Positions 26,302 to 34,847 of a stretch of 34,847 nt of DNA are shown here, in pieces; the stretch's first letter is position 1; each line of letters starts with the position of its first letter. The notes beneath the pieces were generated by a model. It worked only from the letters and a program-made list of their open reading frames with translations. It ran no database searches and was not told where the DNA came from. This DNA comes from Paracoccaceae bacterium (GTDB taxonomy: Bacteria; Pseudomonadota; Alphaproteobacteria; Rhodobacterales; Rhodobacteraceae). The stretch spans positions 96,395 through 131,241 of the forward strand of contig JAAXIY010000064.1 of NCBI GenBank assembly GCA_012270125.1. The letters are read 5' to 3'. Both the position numbers and the translations under genes were made by a program.

Positions 26302-26336
26302 ACTCGCCCCACATAGTTCATTAAAATGTTTTAATT

Positions 26337-27323
26337 ATGTCTTTAGAACGTATCAAATTCGTACAAAGTAAATTTGGTTCCTTATTCCAAAAATCTGACT
26401 TGACGATTTTTCTTAATCCTGACGCACCTTCTTATTGTCTATCTTTTGCTTTTGAAAGATTGGTTGCCTATCAAACTTTTTACCCGGTTGTGGATCAGTT
26501 AGAAACAGCAGGAATCAAGTGTGTTCAAAATATCCCTGAACAAAAGTTTGACTTAGCAATTGTTACAATTCCAAAATCAAAAAAGTTGGCAAGACATTTT
26601 ATTTATTTGGCAACAAAAGCTGTTCCAAAAGGTTTGATAGTAATTGATGGAGATAAAACTTCTGGAGTCGAGTCAGTAATTCGAGATTTGAAAAAAAAAG
26701 TGAAAATTGATACTGTTGTTTCTAAGGCGCATGGTAAAACTGCTTGGTTCAAAACACCTACCAATTTAGATGAGTACAAAGACATTCCGTCTAGGATTGG
26801 AGGTGGCTTTGAAACGCAAGCTGGAGTTTTTTCTTCAGATGAAATAGATCCTGCCTCTAAATTATTGGGAGACATTATATCTAGTGGTCTATCTGGAACT
26901 GGCGCTGATTTAGGAGGAGGATGGGGTTATTTAACTGCCAGAGCTTTAGAAACAAAGGATATTAGGGAATTACATTTTATAGAAGCTGATTTGAGAGCTT
27001 TAACTTTAGCCAAAAGCAATCTGAATGACGAAAGAGTAAAATTTTGTTGGGGTAACGCGCTTCAATGGGAGGCCCCTAAACCTCTAGACTTTATAATAAT
27101 GAACCCGCCATTTCACTATATGGGAAGAGCATTACCCCGCCTTGGAGCAGACTTTATAAAAGTCGCCTCGCGTAATTTAAAAAAATCTGGTAGTCTTTTG
27201 ATGGTGGCTAATAGACATCTGCCATATGAGGACATAATAAAGGGACATTTTCGCTCTTTTTCTGAACTTTCTGGATCGAAAAAATTCAAAGTAATTTGTG
27301 CTGAAAACCCAATAAAATTATAG
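26337..27323 (+). CDS. RsmC-like class I SAM-dependent methyltransferase
   Basis: A 328-residue protein with the two-part design of RsmC, the 16S rRNA m2G1207 methyltransferase: a degenerate N-terminal methyltransferase-like domain (about 1-150) and an active C-terminal domain. The SAM-binding loop is ADLGGGWGYLTA (about 191-202), with HFIEAD as the acidic loop and the catalytic Asn256-Pro-Pro-Phe motif typical of N2-guanine and N6-adenine methylation. RNA guanine methylation is the likeliest role; the precise target is inference. It lies between clpS and an SDR gene, 15 bases upstream of the latter. Confidence 0.85.
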   Translation: MSLERIKFVQSKFGSLFQKSDLTIFLNPDAPSYCLSFAFERLVAYQTFYPVVDQLETAGIKCVQNIPEQKFDLAIVTIPKSKKLARHFIYLATKAVPKGLIVIDGDKTSGVESVIRDLKKKVKIDTVVSKAHGKTAWFKTPTNLDEYKDIPSRIGGGFETQAGVFSSDEIDPASKLLGDIISSGLSGTGADLGGGWGYLTARALETKDIRELHFIEADLRALTLAKSNLNDERVKFCWGNALQWEAPKPLDFIIMNPPFHYMGRALPRLGADFIKVASRNLKKSGSLLMVANRHLPYEDIIKGHFRSFSELSGSKKFKVICAENPIKL

Positions 27324-27338
27324 CTTAGGAATTAAAGA

Positions 27339-28139
27339 ATGTCTTTTTCAATTGATGGTAAAACCGTTATCGTAACAGGGGCAGCAAATGGAATTGGAGC
27401 AGCTCTAGCCCGCCATTTTGCTGAAAATGGTGCCAATGTTATGTGTGCTGACATAGATGAAAAATCACTTAAAAAAGATCTAGGTGAAACAGCAGAAGAT
27501 AGTAATGTTAGATACTTCGCAGGTGATTTGAGAGAGAAGTTGACATTAGCTAATCTTCTTTCTGCAACAGTGGATGCTTTTGATCGAGTGGACGTGCTCG
27601 TAAATGCTTCTCGGCAAATGGCAACTACAGATCCGCTGGATATGGATGATGAAACAGTCGAAAAATTACTACAGCAAAACTTGATGACTTCATTGAGATT
27701 ATCACAAATGGTTGCAAAACGGATGATAAAACAAGATGAGGAGCAGGATCACGAGTTCGCCGGAACAATTATAAATTTGTCTTCTATTGCTGCTCGGTTA
27801 ACTCAACCGGAACTTTTAGCTTATTCAGTTTCAACTGCGGCTCTAGAGCAAATGACGCGTTCAATGGCTGTAGCGCTTGCAAAACATCGCATCAGGGTTA
27901 ACGCTGTATCATTTGGATCTGTTATGTCGGCCAGCTTACAGGATAAATTGAGGGAAAATCCAGATTTCCGAAAAGAAATCGAGTCTCATACTCCTACGGG
28001 TAGAATTGCTCCTGCTTCTGATGTTGTTGAAGCCGTTCATTTTTTAGCATCAAACGCAGCTGGATTTATTACTGGTCAGGTTATAAATGCTGATGGTGGA
28101 CGTAGCTTGATAGACCCTGTTTCTGTTGCTGCACATTAG
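27339..28139 (+). CDS. Short-chain dehydrogenase/reductase family protein lacking the catalytic lysine
   Basis: A 266-residue Rossmann-fold protein of the classical SDR family. The coenzyme motif TGAANGIG is at residues 13-20, the acidic residue in CADID suggests NAD, and the structural NAG motif is altered to VNAS. Asn114, Ser149 and Tyr162 of the active site are present, but the YxxxK lysine is Thr166 (YSVST). The C-terminal GFITGQVINADGGRS block is normal. I recall similar relatives without the lysine in Roseobacter genomes, so this is probably a family trait and not a sequencing fault. It may be poorly active or non-enzymatic; the substrate is unknown. It lies between the RsmC-like gene and hemF. 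Confidence 0.85.
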   Translation: MSFSIDGKTVIVTGAANGIGAALARHFAENGANVMCADIDEKSLKKDLGETAEDSNVRYFAGDLREKLTLANLLSATVDAFDRVDVLVNASRQMATTDPLDMDDETVEKLLQQNLMTSLRLSQMVAKRMIKQDEEQDHEFAGTIINLSSIAARLTQPELLAYSVSTAALEQMTRSMAVALAKHRIRVNAVSFGSVMSASLQDKLRENPDFRKEIESHTPTGRIAPASDVVEAVHFLASNAAGFITGQVINADGGRSLIDPVSVAAH

Positions 28140-28223
28140 TCTTTGCAGTCTTCCGTAATTTTGATGTTCCATTGACACTTTCTAAGTTCATAGCCAAGGT
28201 TAGCTAAGACTTTAGGAGATTTT

Positions 28224-29114
28224 GTGTTAATGTTTGAAGCTGAAAAGATGCAGGCTAGCAGGTGGTTTAAAACACTGAGAGATGAAATTGTTAGTGCATT
28301 TGAACAAGTTGAAGAGGGTCATGTTAAGGGCCCCTTTTCAGATAAAGCAAGAGGCGTTTTTGAAGTAAAAGAAACTGAGCGCACTGCTGATGATGGTAGT
28401 GATGCTGGTGGCGGTATAATGAGTGTGATGCGAAATGGCAGGGTCTTCGAAAAGGTTGGTGTCAACGTGTCTACTGTGTATGGGGACTTAGGCCCAGAAG
28501 CACAAAATGCAATGGCTGCAAGAAAAGATATACCTGGAATAAAAGAAGATCCTAGGTTTTGGGCAAGCGGCATTAGTTTAGTAGCCCATATGCAAAACCC
28601 CCAGTGTCCTGCAGTTCACATGAACACAAGAATGTTTTGGACCCCTCATGCCTGGTGGTTTGGAGGTGGTTCTGACCTGAACCCCTGTCTAGAGTTTGAG
28701 GAGGATACGGAGCATTTTCACACCACTTTGGAGAAATTTGTAGAGCCCCATGGGTCAGGTTTGTATTCCGAATTAAAGTCTTGGGCAGATGAATATTTTT
28801 ATATTCCACATAGGCATCGCGCAAGAGGTGTGGGTGGGATTTTTATGGATGACCGCTGCACGGGAGATTGGGAAGCTGACTTCAATTTAACTAAAGATAT
28901 TGGGAAAGCATTTTTACCAGCATATCTTCCACTTATCGAGCAGCGTAAAAGTGATAGTTTCTCAGACTCTGACAAAGAGCAACAATTGAAACATCGTGGT
29001 TTGTATGCAGAATACAATTTAGTTTATGACCGTGGTACAAAATTTGGATTAACCACTGGTCATGATGCTGACGCTGTTTTAATGAGTCTACCTCCAGTTG
29101 CCAAATGGCATTGA
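28224..29114 (+). CDS. hemF: Oxygen-dependent coproporphyrinogen-III oxidase HemF
   Basis: Uses O2 to convert coproporphyrinogen III to protoporphyrinogen IX in heme synthesis. At 296 residues it is close to E. coli HemF (299). Conserved blocks are GGGIMSVMRNGRVFEKVGVN, VHMNTRMFW, WWFGGGSDLNPC, IPHRHRARGVGGIFMDD and AEYNLVYDRGTKFGL, ending SLPPVAKWH. AGGAG at 28214-28218 lies 5 bases before a GTG at 28224 and 11 before an ATG at 28230; either could start the protein. A TTGACA at 28172-28177 is a possible -35 box, but no good -10 follows at the usual distance. Confidence 0.95.
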   Translation: MLMFEAEKMQASRWFKTLRDEIVSAFEQVEEGHVKGPFSDKARGVFEVKETERTADDGSDAGGGIMSVMRNGRVFEKVGVNVSTVYGDLGPEAQNAMAARKDIPGIKEDPRFWASGISLVAHMQNPQCPAVHMNTRMFWTPHAWWFGGGSDLNPCLEFEEDTEHFHTTLEKFVEPHGSGLYSELKSWADEYFYIPHRHRARGVGGIFMDDRCTGDWEADFNLTKDIGKAFLPAYLPLIEQRKSDSFSDSDKEQQLKHRGLYAEYNLVYDRGTKFGLTTGHDADAVLMSLPPVAKWH

Positions 29115-29198
29115 GCTTCAACCCGTCCATTTTCTTTGTTTGATTTAAAGTTAAGAGAAGTTTAGTGAATATCTCATGCTTTTTTCTTGGTGGTTTCT

Positions 29199-30620
29199 AT
29201 GTCCTTAATTGAAGAACTCAAAAGTATCTTGGGTGATCAGCATGTACTAACGGGAATTGATAAAAAACGTTATTCGTCTGACTGGTTAGGCCAATATAGT
29301 TTCGAACCTTTGTGCGTTGTCCGGCCATCTACTACTCAGCAAGTATCGGAAGTCGTTAGGTTAGCTAGTCGCCTAGGAGTAAGTATAGTTCCAGTGGGTG
29401 GCAACACTGGTTTGAATGGGGGTACTCATTCAGATAAATCCATTTCTATATCTATGGAACGAATGAACAACATTCATGAAATTAGATCAAGTTCCAAAAT
29501 TGCTCTCGTTGAAGCTGGGGTAATTCTTACGACTTTGCATCAGGCTGTAAATGAGAATGATTTAATGTTTCCTCTTACATTTGGTGCGCGTGGCTCAGCA
29601 ACGATAGGTGGTGTTTTATCTACTAATGCTGGGGGTTCAAATGTGCTGAAGTATGGTAACACTCGGGATCTTGTGTTGGGGGTTGAAATAGTTTTGCCTA
29701 ACGGTGATATCATGAATTTAATGTCTGAGTTGCATAAAGATAATTCAGGTTATTGTTTGAGAGATTTGGTTATTGGAGCTGAGGGTACTTTAGGAATCAT
29801 AACACAAGCTGTTTTAAAACTTTTTCCAAAGCCTAAAGCTCATGCAACGGCTATGGTTGCCGTTAAAAGTCTTGATCATGCACTTGCTTTATTAAATGAG
29901 CTGCAGGAAGGAACAGGGGGAGCTGTTGCGGCCTATGAGTATATGCCAAAACGATACATTCAAGGTTATATGGAATTATCTTCCTCATCTCGAAAGCCAT
30001 TCCAAAAAGACTATGATCATTTGGTTATGATTGAATTAGAAACAACTGTAGAATTGTTTTCGCGCTCTACAGATGATGGTCAAGTTTTACTTAGTGGCGA
30101 ATTAGAAAGAATTTTAAATAAGAACCTTGTTGATGGCTCCATTTTAGATGCCCATATTGCGCAAAATGAAGAGCAAAGATTAATTATGTGGGAACGGCGT
30201 GAGGCTGCCGCAGAAATATCTCTCTTGAAAAAACCCCTGATAAATAATGATATAGCTGTCCCCCTGGAGAAGATATCTGAGTTTTTGACTATCATGGAAA
30301 AAAAGCTTCCTGAACTAGACCCAGAAGCAGATGTTTTAATCGTGTCTCATCTCGGTGATGGGAACGTTCATTACACCGTTTGGCCTAGTTTAGACGACGA
30401 GAAACATAAAGATAAAATTATGGAAGCGATAGAAAATGTTGTTCTACTTTTGGGGGGCAGCTTTTCTGCAGAACACGGCATTGGTATATCCAAACTTTCT
30501 TCTATGGAGCGGCGTAAAGATAGTGTTGCGTTGAAAGTCATGCGTCAAATTAAAGATGCAATAGATCCAAAGGGAATTATGAACCCGGGAAAAGTATTGC
30601 CAAGAGAATACGACTCTTAA
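29199..30620 (+). CDS. FAD-linked oxidase, D-2-hydroxyglutarate/D-lactate dehydrogenase type
   Basis: A 473-residue flavoprotein of the GlcD/D2HGDH family that oxidises D-2-hydroxy acids. The N-terminal FAD domain has RPSTTQQVSEVV, PVGGNTGLNGG and GGVLSTNAGGSNVLKYGNTRD. The C-terminal FAD-oxidase domain carries the metal-binding HLGDGNVHY, the active-site SAEHGIG and the family ending IDPKGIMNPGKVLP. The ATG at 29199 fits the family start; an in-frame TTG lies at 29187. No iron-sulfur partner gene is adjacent, which favours a stand-alone D-2-hydroxyglutarate-type enzyme over the multi-subunit glycolate oxidase. Its stop shares TTAA (30617-30620) with convergent hemC. The exact substrate is open. 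Confidence 0.88.
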   Translation: MSLIEELKSILGDQHVLTGIDKKRYSSDWLGQYSFEPLCVVRPSTTQQVSEVVRLASRLGVSIVPVGGNTGLNGGTHSDKSISISMERMNNIHEIRSSSKIALVEAGVILTTLHQAVNENDLMFPLTFGARGSATIGGVLSTNAGGSNVLKYGNTRDLVLGVEIVLPNGDIMNLMSELHKDNSGYCLRDLVIGAEGTLGIITQAVLKLFPKPKAHATAMVAVKSLDHALALLNELQEGTGGAVAAYEYMPKRYIQGYMELSSSSRKPFQKDYDHLVMIELETTVELFSRSTDDGQVLLSGELERILNKNLVDGSILDAHIAQNEEQRLIMWERREAAAEISLLKKPLINNDIAVPLEKISEFLTIMEKKLPELDPEADVLIVSHLGDGNVHYTVWPSLDDEKHKDKIMEAIENVVLLLGGSFSAEHGIGISKLSSMERRKDSVALKVMRQIKDAIDPKGIMNPGKVLPREYDS

Positions 30621-31564
30621 TCTTTCCAATCAAAGAAATTAGGACCTGCTTTAGCCAAAATATTCCGTGCCATTTCCCGACCTAAATCTGGACCATCTTC
30701 AATATTACAATGTGCGGTTTCGGATATGGACTCTGATCCGTCAGTACGCAGAACTTGTCCTGTAAATTTTAGCGAAGAGCCTTCAATAACAGCCAACCCT
30801 GCAATAGGTGTTTGGCAAGAACCGTCCAATTCTGCCAGAAATGCCCTCTCTACATTTAAGCGCTGCTCTGTCTCTGTGTGGTGAATCTTTTGAAGTATGT
30901 CGGTAATTTGTTTATCTTCTTCCCGCCACTCAATACCAATAGCTCCCTGTGCTATCGCAGGCAACATTTCATCAGGTTCTATCGCACTTTGAGCCACATT
31001 TTCCAAACCTAGGCGATTTAATCCCGCCATAGCCAAAAAGGTACAAGTTGCAACACCATCTTCTAATTTTTTTAAACGGGTTTGAACATTACCTCTGAAT
31101 TCCACCACATCCAGATCAGGTCGAAAAAATTTGAGTTGCGCTTTGCGCCTTAATGAAGATGTTCCAACTTTTGAACCACTAGGTAAGTCGCTAACATTTT
31201 TGAATTCTGATGAAACAAAAGCATCGCGCACATCTTCGCGTGGAAGGTAGCATCCTAAAGTGAGTCCTTTTGGTTGCTCAACAGGCATATCTTTCATCGA
31301 GTGGACTGCTATATCGATTTTTTTATCGAGCATGTCCTGCTCAATTTCCTTGGTAAATAAACCTTTTCCACCAACTTCTTTTAATGGCCTATCTAGAATT
31401 CTGTCGCCACTAGTTGAAATAACTATTATTTCAAAAGCATCCTCTGAGATTTCAAGTGCTTCAGATAAGCGTCTTCGTGTTTCATATGCTTGAGCTAAAG
31501 CTAGAGGAGAGCCGCGCGTTCCTATGCGCAGAGGGGATGTTGGCGAGGGAAAGTTATTTTTCAT
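30617..31564 (-). CDS. hemC: Hydroxymethylbilane synthase (porphobilinogen deaminase) HemC
   Basis: Polymerises four porphobilinogen molecules to hydroxymethylbilane in tetrapyrrole synthesis. The 315-residue protein has the N-terminal RIGTRGSPLALAQA, the catalytic Asp92 in HSMKDMP, the arginine cluster in GTSSLRRKAQL, EFRGNVQTRL, and Cys250 in LDGSCQTPI that carries the dipyrromethane cofactor. It is divergent from hemE across 123 bases, so the two heme genes may share regulation. Confidence 0.96.
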   Translation of the reverse strand: MKNNFPSPTSPLRIGTRGSPLALAQAYETRRRLSEALEISEDAFEIIVISTSGDRILDRPLKEVGGKGLFTKEIEQDMLDKKIDIAVHSMKDMPVEQPKGLTLGCYLPREDVRDAFVSSEFKNVSDLPSGSKVGTSSLRRKAQLKFFRPDLDVVEFRGNVQTRLKKLEDGVATCTFLAMAGLNRLGLENVAQSAIEPDEMLPAIAQGAIGIEWREEDKQITDILQKIHHTETEQRLNVERAFLAELDGSCQTPIAGLAVIEGSSLKFTGQVLRTDGSESISETAHCNIEDGPDLGREMARNILAKAGPNFFDWKD

Positions 31565-31617
31565 TCATATTTCTTTAAGCTGTGTTGTGATGATACATGT
31601 TAACTTAGTGAAACGAA

Positions 31618-31650
31618 TGTGACAATTATAATTGACAATTGTTGTGACAA
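31618..31650. promoter_or_regulatory. Repeat cluster between hemC and hemE, possible operator
   Basis: TGACAA occurs three times in direct orientation at 31620, 31633 and 31645. Interleaved are a perfect 12-bp palindrome, CAATTATAATTG at 31623-31634, and the 8-bp palindrome ACAATTGT at 31635-31642. A TATAAA at 31666-31671 lies downstream towards hemE. The arrangement suggests a regulator site for the divergent heme genes; I cannot name the regulator. Confidence 0.45.
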
Positions 31651-31687
31651 ATAACACTAACAAGTTATAAATGATAAAAGGATAACA

Positions 31688-32716
31688 ATGACAAAATCAA
31701 TTTTAAAGGCTCTTGCAGGGGAAAAACAAAAAGTACCCCCAATCTGGATGATGCGACAAGCCGGGCGTTATTTGCCTGAATATCGAGAAACAAGAGCCAA
31801 GGCCGGAGATTTCCTCTCACTTTGTTACAATAGTGAGTTGGCCGCAGAAGTAACGCTGCAACCGATCCGGCGCTATGGTTTTGATGCCGCAATATTGTTT
31901 GCGGATATTTTGCTCCTGCCTCAAGCACTAGGTAGCGATCTTTGGTTTGAAACTGGGGAGGGGCCTCGTTTATCGACAGTAAAAACACAAGCTGATTTTG
32001 ACAACTTGCTTAAACCAGAAGAAATAAATGAAACTTTAGCTCCTGTTTATGAAACGGTTAAGATTTTGTCACAGGAATTACCTAAAGAGACTACCTTGAT
32101 TGGGTTTGCCGGTGCGCCTTGGACTGTAGCCACTTATATGGTTGCTGGACGTGGAACTCCTGACCAGGCACCTGCACATGCTTTGAAGAATGAAAATCCA
32201 GATTTGTTTGATGATCTAATTGATCTCTTAGTTAAAGGGTCAATAGAATATCTATCTCATCAAATAAATGCTGGAGCAGAAGTTATAAAAATATTTGATA
32301 GTTGGGCGGGTTCTCTAAAAGGAAAAGACTTTGACAAATATGCACTTGAACCATGCAAAAAAATCATCGCAGCACTTAAATCCAAACACCCTGGCGTTCC
32401 TATTATAGCCTTTCCAAGGCAAGCTGGTGAACGATATATTGGTTTTGCAAAAAAAACTGGAGCAGATTGTGTTGCATTAGATGACTCGGTAACTGCAGAT
32501 TGGATAGCCCGAAATGTTCAAGGTGATGGCTGTGTCCAGGGTAACTTAGCATCATCTCATATGGTATCTGGGGGGGCTGAGCTTGTTGATGAGACAAAAA
32601 AAATAGTTAAATCACTTTCTGGTGGTCCGCATATATTTAATCTTGGGCATGGGATTACGCCAGATGCCGATCCAAATAATGTTCAGATAATGATCGATAC
32701 TATTCGAAGCAGTTAA
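31688..32716 (+). CDS. hemE: Uroporphyrinogen decarboxylase HemE
   Basis: Removes the four acetate carboxyls of uroporphyrinogen III to give coproporphyrinogen III, the substrate of HemF. The 342-residue protein shows [17 protein letters not shown] near the start, the catalytic Asp73 in [26 protein letters not shown], the FDSWAGSL block and the closing [18 protein letters not shown] lies just upstream of the ATG at 31688. With hemC and hemF it makes three heme-synthesis genes within 5 kb. Confidence 0.97.
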   Translation: MTKSILKALAGEKQKVPPIWMMRQAGRYLPEYRETRAKAGDFLSLCYNSELAAEVTLQPIRRYGFDAAILFADILLLPQALGSDLWFETGEGPRLSTVKTQADFDNLLKPEEINETLAPVYETVKILSQELPKETTLIGFAGAPWTVATYMVAGRGTPDQAPAHALKNENPDLFDDLIDLLVKGSIEYLSHQINAGAEVIKIFDSWAGSLKGKDFDKYALEPCKKIIAALKSKHPGVPIIAFPRQAGERYIGFAKKTGADCVALDDSVTADWIARNVQGDGCVQGNLASSHMVSGGAELVDETKKIVKSLSGGPHIFNLGHGITPDADPNNVQIMIDTIRSS

Positions 32717-32784
32717 TAATTTTAATTTGCCAAAAGTTTATCAGCATAGGACGTATTTATTTCGGCCGAAAGGTAATTAATTTA

Positions 32785-33708
32785 ATGTTACTTAAAGTAA
32801 ATGAACTCAGCAAAACTTACGTCTCAGGTTTTGAAGCTTTAAAAGGAATTTCACTCCAAGTTAAAAGAGGTGAAATTTTAGCCCTACTTGGGCCAAATGG
32901 CGCCGGAAAAACTACGCTCATATCAACTATTTGTGGAATAACTAAACCATCAAGTGGTTCTGTTTCTATTGACGGCTATGATATATCCAAAAATTTTCGT
33001 GATGCTAGAAAATTAGTTGGGCTAGTCCCACAGGACATCACTCTAGAACCCTTCGAAAAAGTAATGAATACGATTAAGTTTTCTCGTGGTTTGTTTGGTA
33101 AGAAAAAAGACGATGCGTTGATAGAAAAAATTTTAGATAAATTATCCCTTTGGGAAAAACGAGACTCTCGAATTATGGAATTATCTGGAGGAATGAAAAG
33201 AAGAGTTCTTATAGCTAAAGCCCTTAGTCACGAACCTAGACTTTTGTTTTTAGATGAACCTACAGCTGGGGTAGATGTAGAGCTTCGTCAAAGTATGTGG
33301 AATGTTGTCGCCGATTTAAAAAAAGATGGGGTAACCATAATTTTAACCACTCATTATATTGAAGAAGCTGAGGCTATAGCTGACAGAGTTGGCATCATAA
33401 ATAAGGGTGAGCTTCTTTTAATTGAGGATAAAGCATCTCTAATGAATAGGCTGGGTCAAAAAGTGTTAAAAATTGACCTGCAGAAAAGCTTAAAAAAGTT
33501 ACCCAAAGAGTTAGACAAAAAAAGTGTTAAATTGTCAGACGATGGAATGAGTTTGACTTATGTCTATGATACTAAACAAAAGCGAACGGGGATTACAAAG
33601 TTGCTTTCTGATCTATCTAATTCAGGAATAAATCTGCGTGACATACAAACGGATCAATCCTCTTTAGAAGAAATTTTTGTGAACTTAGTCAGGGAGAATG
33701 TTCAGTGA
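32785..33708 (+). CDS. ABC-2 type exporter ATP-binding protein
   Basis: A 307-residue ABC ATPase with Walker A GPNGAGKT (36-43), Q-loop in [10 protein letters not shown], signature LSGGMKRRV, Walker [13 protein letters not shown] and H-loop [10 protein letters not shown]. The C-terminal 80 residues form the extra domain usual in exporter ATPases of the YadG/NodI/DrrA type. It partners with the next gene, whose GTG start overlaps its stop. The substrate is unknown; such pairs export lipids, polysaccharides or drugs. Confidence 0.92.
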   Translation: MLLKVNELSKTYVSGFEALKGISLQVKRGEILALLGPNGAGKTTLISTICGITKPSSGSVSIDGYDISKNFRDARKLVGLVPQDITLEPFEKVMNTIKFSRGLFGKKKDDALIEKILDKLSLWEKRDSRIMELSGGMKRRVLIAKALSHEPRLLFLDEPTAGVDVELRQSMWNVVADLKKDGVTIILTTHYIEEAEAIADRVGIINKGELLLIEDKASLMNRLGQKVLKIDLQKSLKKLPKELDKKSVKLSDDGMSLTYVYDTKQKRTGITKLLSDLSNSGINLRDIQTDQSSLEEIFVNLVRENVQ

Positions 33709-34466
33709 ACCTCCAAGCAGTAAAAGCAATTTATTTCTTCGAAATGGCAAGGTTTTTTAGAACTCTTCTACAAAGTTTTGTTTCTCCAGTAATATCTACT
33801 TCACTCTATTTTGTGGTTTTTGGTACGGCTATAGGTAGCCGAATTCAGGAGGTAGAAGGGATAACTTATGGAGCTTTTATTGTGCCAGGCTTGATAATGT
33901 TATCGGTAATGACACAAGCAACTTCAAATGGAAGCTTTGGGATTTATTTTCCAAAATTCATCGGAACTATTTATGAGCTGTTGTCAGCTCCTATAAATTA
34001 TTTTGAAATAGTTTTGGGATATGTAGGTGCAGCTGCAACCAAGGCACTATTTATAGGTTTGGTTATTTTAGGTACAGCAGCTATCTTTGTAGAACTAAAA
34101 ATAATGTATCCTATAGCCATGATTTTATTTTTAGTTTTGACCTGCACATCATTCTCTTTGCTAGGTTTTATCCTAGGGATTTGGGCAAGAAATTTTGAAC
34201 AATTACAATTGGTTCCTTTATTAGTAGTGACACCTTTGGTATTTTTAGGGGGTTCGTTCTATTCAGTTTCGATGTTGCCTCCAATTTGGCAAAAAATTAC
34301 TTTGTTTAATCCTGTAGTTTACTTGATTTCAGGGTTTAGGTGGTCATTTTTTGGAAATGCTGATGTACCAATTTTGACAAGTTTATTTGCCATAAGTTTG
34401 TTCACCTTAGTTTGTATTTTGATAGTGGCTTGGATTTTCAAAACAGGATGGCGAATAAAGCAGTAG
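33705..34466 (+). CDS. ABC-2 type exporter permease (YadH-like)
   Basis: A 253-residue membrane protein of the ABC-2 permease family with about six hydrophobic segments. Typical blocks are [14 protein letters not shown] near the start, [14 protein letters not shown], and [20 protein letters not shown] followed by [17 protein letters not shown]. It resembles E. coli YadH. The GTG at 33705 overlaps the ATPase stop (GTGA), indicating translational coupling and a two-gene transporter. The substrate is unknown. Confidence 0.9.
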   Translation: MNLQAVKAIYFFEMARFFRTLLQSFVSPVISTSLYFVVFGTAIGSRIQEVEGITYGAFIVPGLIMLSVMTQATSNGSFGIYFPKFIGTIYELLSAPINYFEIVLGYVGAAATKALFIGLVILGTAAIFVELKIMYPIAMILFLVLTCTSFSLLGFILGIWARNFEQLQLVPLLVVTPLVFLGGSFYSVSMLPPIWQKITLFNPVVYLISGFRWSFFGNADVPILTSLFAISLFTLVCILIVAWIFKTGWRIKQ

Positions 34467-34524
34467 GCACAAAAAGTTTATTTGTTCTCTTGTTTGATTG
34501 ATAAGCACAGATTATGTGTTCCTT

Positions 34525-34847
34525 ATGAAATTTAAAATTCCCTTTTTGCCCTCCAAGCCCTCCGTTGCAGTGATCAAGATGTCTGGTGTGATATCCTCTG
34601 GAGCCCGAGGAGGTTTAAGTGATCAGACCTTGGGGCCAATTCTTGAAAAGGCTTTTAAAAAAGGGCAGCACGAAGCAGTAGCTTTACTAATAAATTCTCC
34701 GGGTGGATCGCCGGTCCAGTCTTCTCTTATTAGTTCTCGAGTACAACGTTTGGCAGAAGAAAATGAGATGCCAGTTTATGCGTTTATTGAGGATGTGGCT
34801 GCTTCGGGTGGATACTGGCTGGCTTGCGCGGCAAATGAAATTTATGC
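34525..34847 (+). CDS. S49 family peptidase (SppA/SohB-like), 3' part beyond the window
   Basis: The first 107 codons of a serine protease of the SppA/SohB family, members of which degrade signal peptides or other membrane peptides. It starts ATG at 34525 (MKFKIPFLPSKPSVAVIKMS), continues with AVALLINSPGGSPVQS, and reaches the catalytic serine Ser94 in VAASGGYWLA. There is no N-terminal signal or membrane segment in the visible part, unlike E. coli SppA, so it may be a cytoplasmic or peripheral form. The frame is open to the window edge, and the lysine of the Ser-Lys dyad is not yet visible. Confidence 0.9.
   Translation, partial: MKFKIPFLPSKPSVAVIKMSGVISSGARGGLSDQTLGPILEKAFKKGQHEAVALLINSPGGSPVQSSLISSRVQRLAEENEMPVYAFIEDVAASGGYWLACAANEIY

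Overview
The window is one stretch of AT-rich, gene-dense bacterial chromosome carrying almost only housekeeping genes. Gene content and order point to an alphaproteobacterium, most likely a marine Rhodobacterales (Roseobacter-type) organism with a compact genome. The clues are DUF2794 and TrcR/DUF1013 proteins, a membrane-anchored cytochrome c of the cy type, an N-terminally extended acyl-CoA dehydrogenase resembling methylsuccinyl-CoA dehydrogenase, a dnaX-ybaB-recR run beside a small SRP RNA gene, and a dac-clpS-methyltransferase-SDR-hemF run. This assignment is inference from protein recognition; no rRNA gene is present. I saw no insertion sequence, prophage, CRISPR array, tRNA or rRNA.

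Layout. 1-5.1 kb: rluA faces a leftward run of dapA, a DUF2794 gene and dnaE2; dnaE2 stands without imuA/imuB here and lacks its C-terminal OB-fold part. 5.2-9.7 kb: a Slt-type lytic transglycosylase overlaps tail to tail with an EamA transporter, which is coupled to the methyltransferase half of MnmC; the FAD-oxidase partner is divergent. 9.8-12.6 kb: acyl-CoA dehydrogenase and trcR, separated by a 345 bp AT-rich gap. 12.6-17.9 kb: dnaX-ybaB-recR, a small tyrosine-phosphatase-like gene, the SRP RNA gene on the minus strand with a recognisable promoter, nudC and pheA. 18.0-24.3 kb: a cytochrome cy-like gene, then the overlapping yejABEF peptide-import operon behind a 10-bp palindrome. 24.3-31.6 kb: a DacA-like D,D-carboxypeptidase with a SPOR domain, clpS, an RsmC-like methyltransferase, an SDR lacking the catalytic lysine, hemF, a D-2-hydroxyacid-type FAD dehydrogenase and hemC. 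31.7-34.8 kb: hemE, an ABC-2 exporter pair and the start of an S49 peptidase gene cut by the window edge.

How genes work together. hemC, hemE and hemF cover three steps of heme synthesis. dnaX, recR and ybaB form the usual replication/recombination cluster. slt and the D,D-carboxypeptidase act on peptidoglycan, for which DapA supplies the diaminopimelate branch. YejABEF imports peptides. Genes are tightly packed: starts overlap stops in operons, and two convergent pairs share one TTAA as both stop codons.

I found no clearly new multi-gene system. The observations most worth following are the shortened, orphan dnaE2, the palindrome over the yejA promoter region, the triple TGACAA repeat between hemC and hemE, and the SDR with a substituted active-site lysine.
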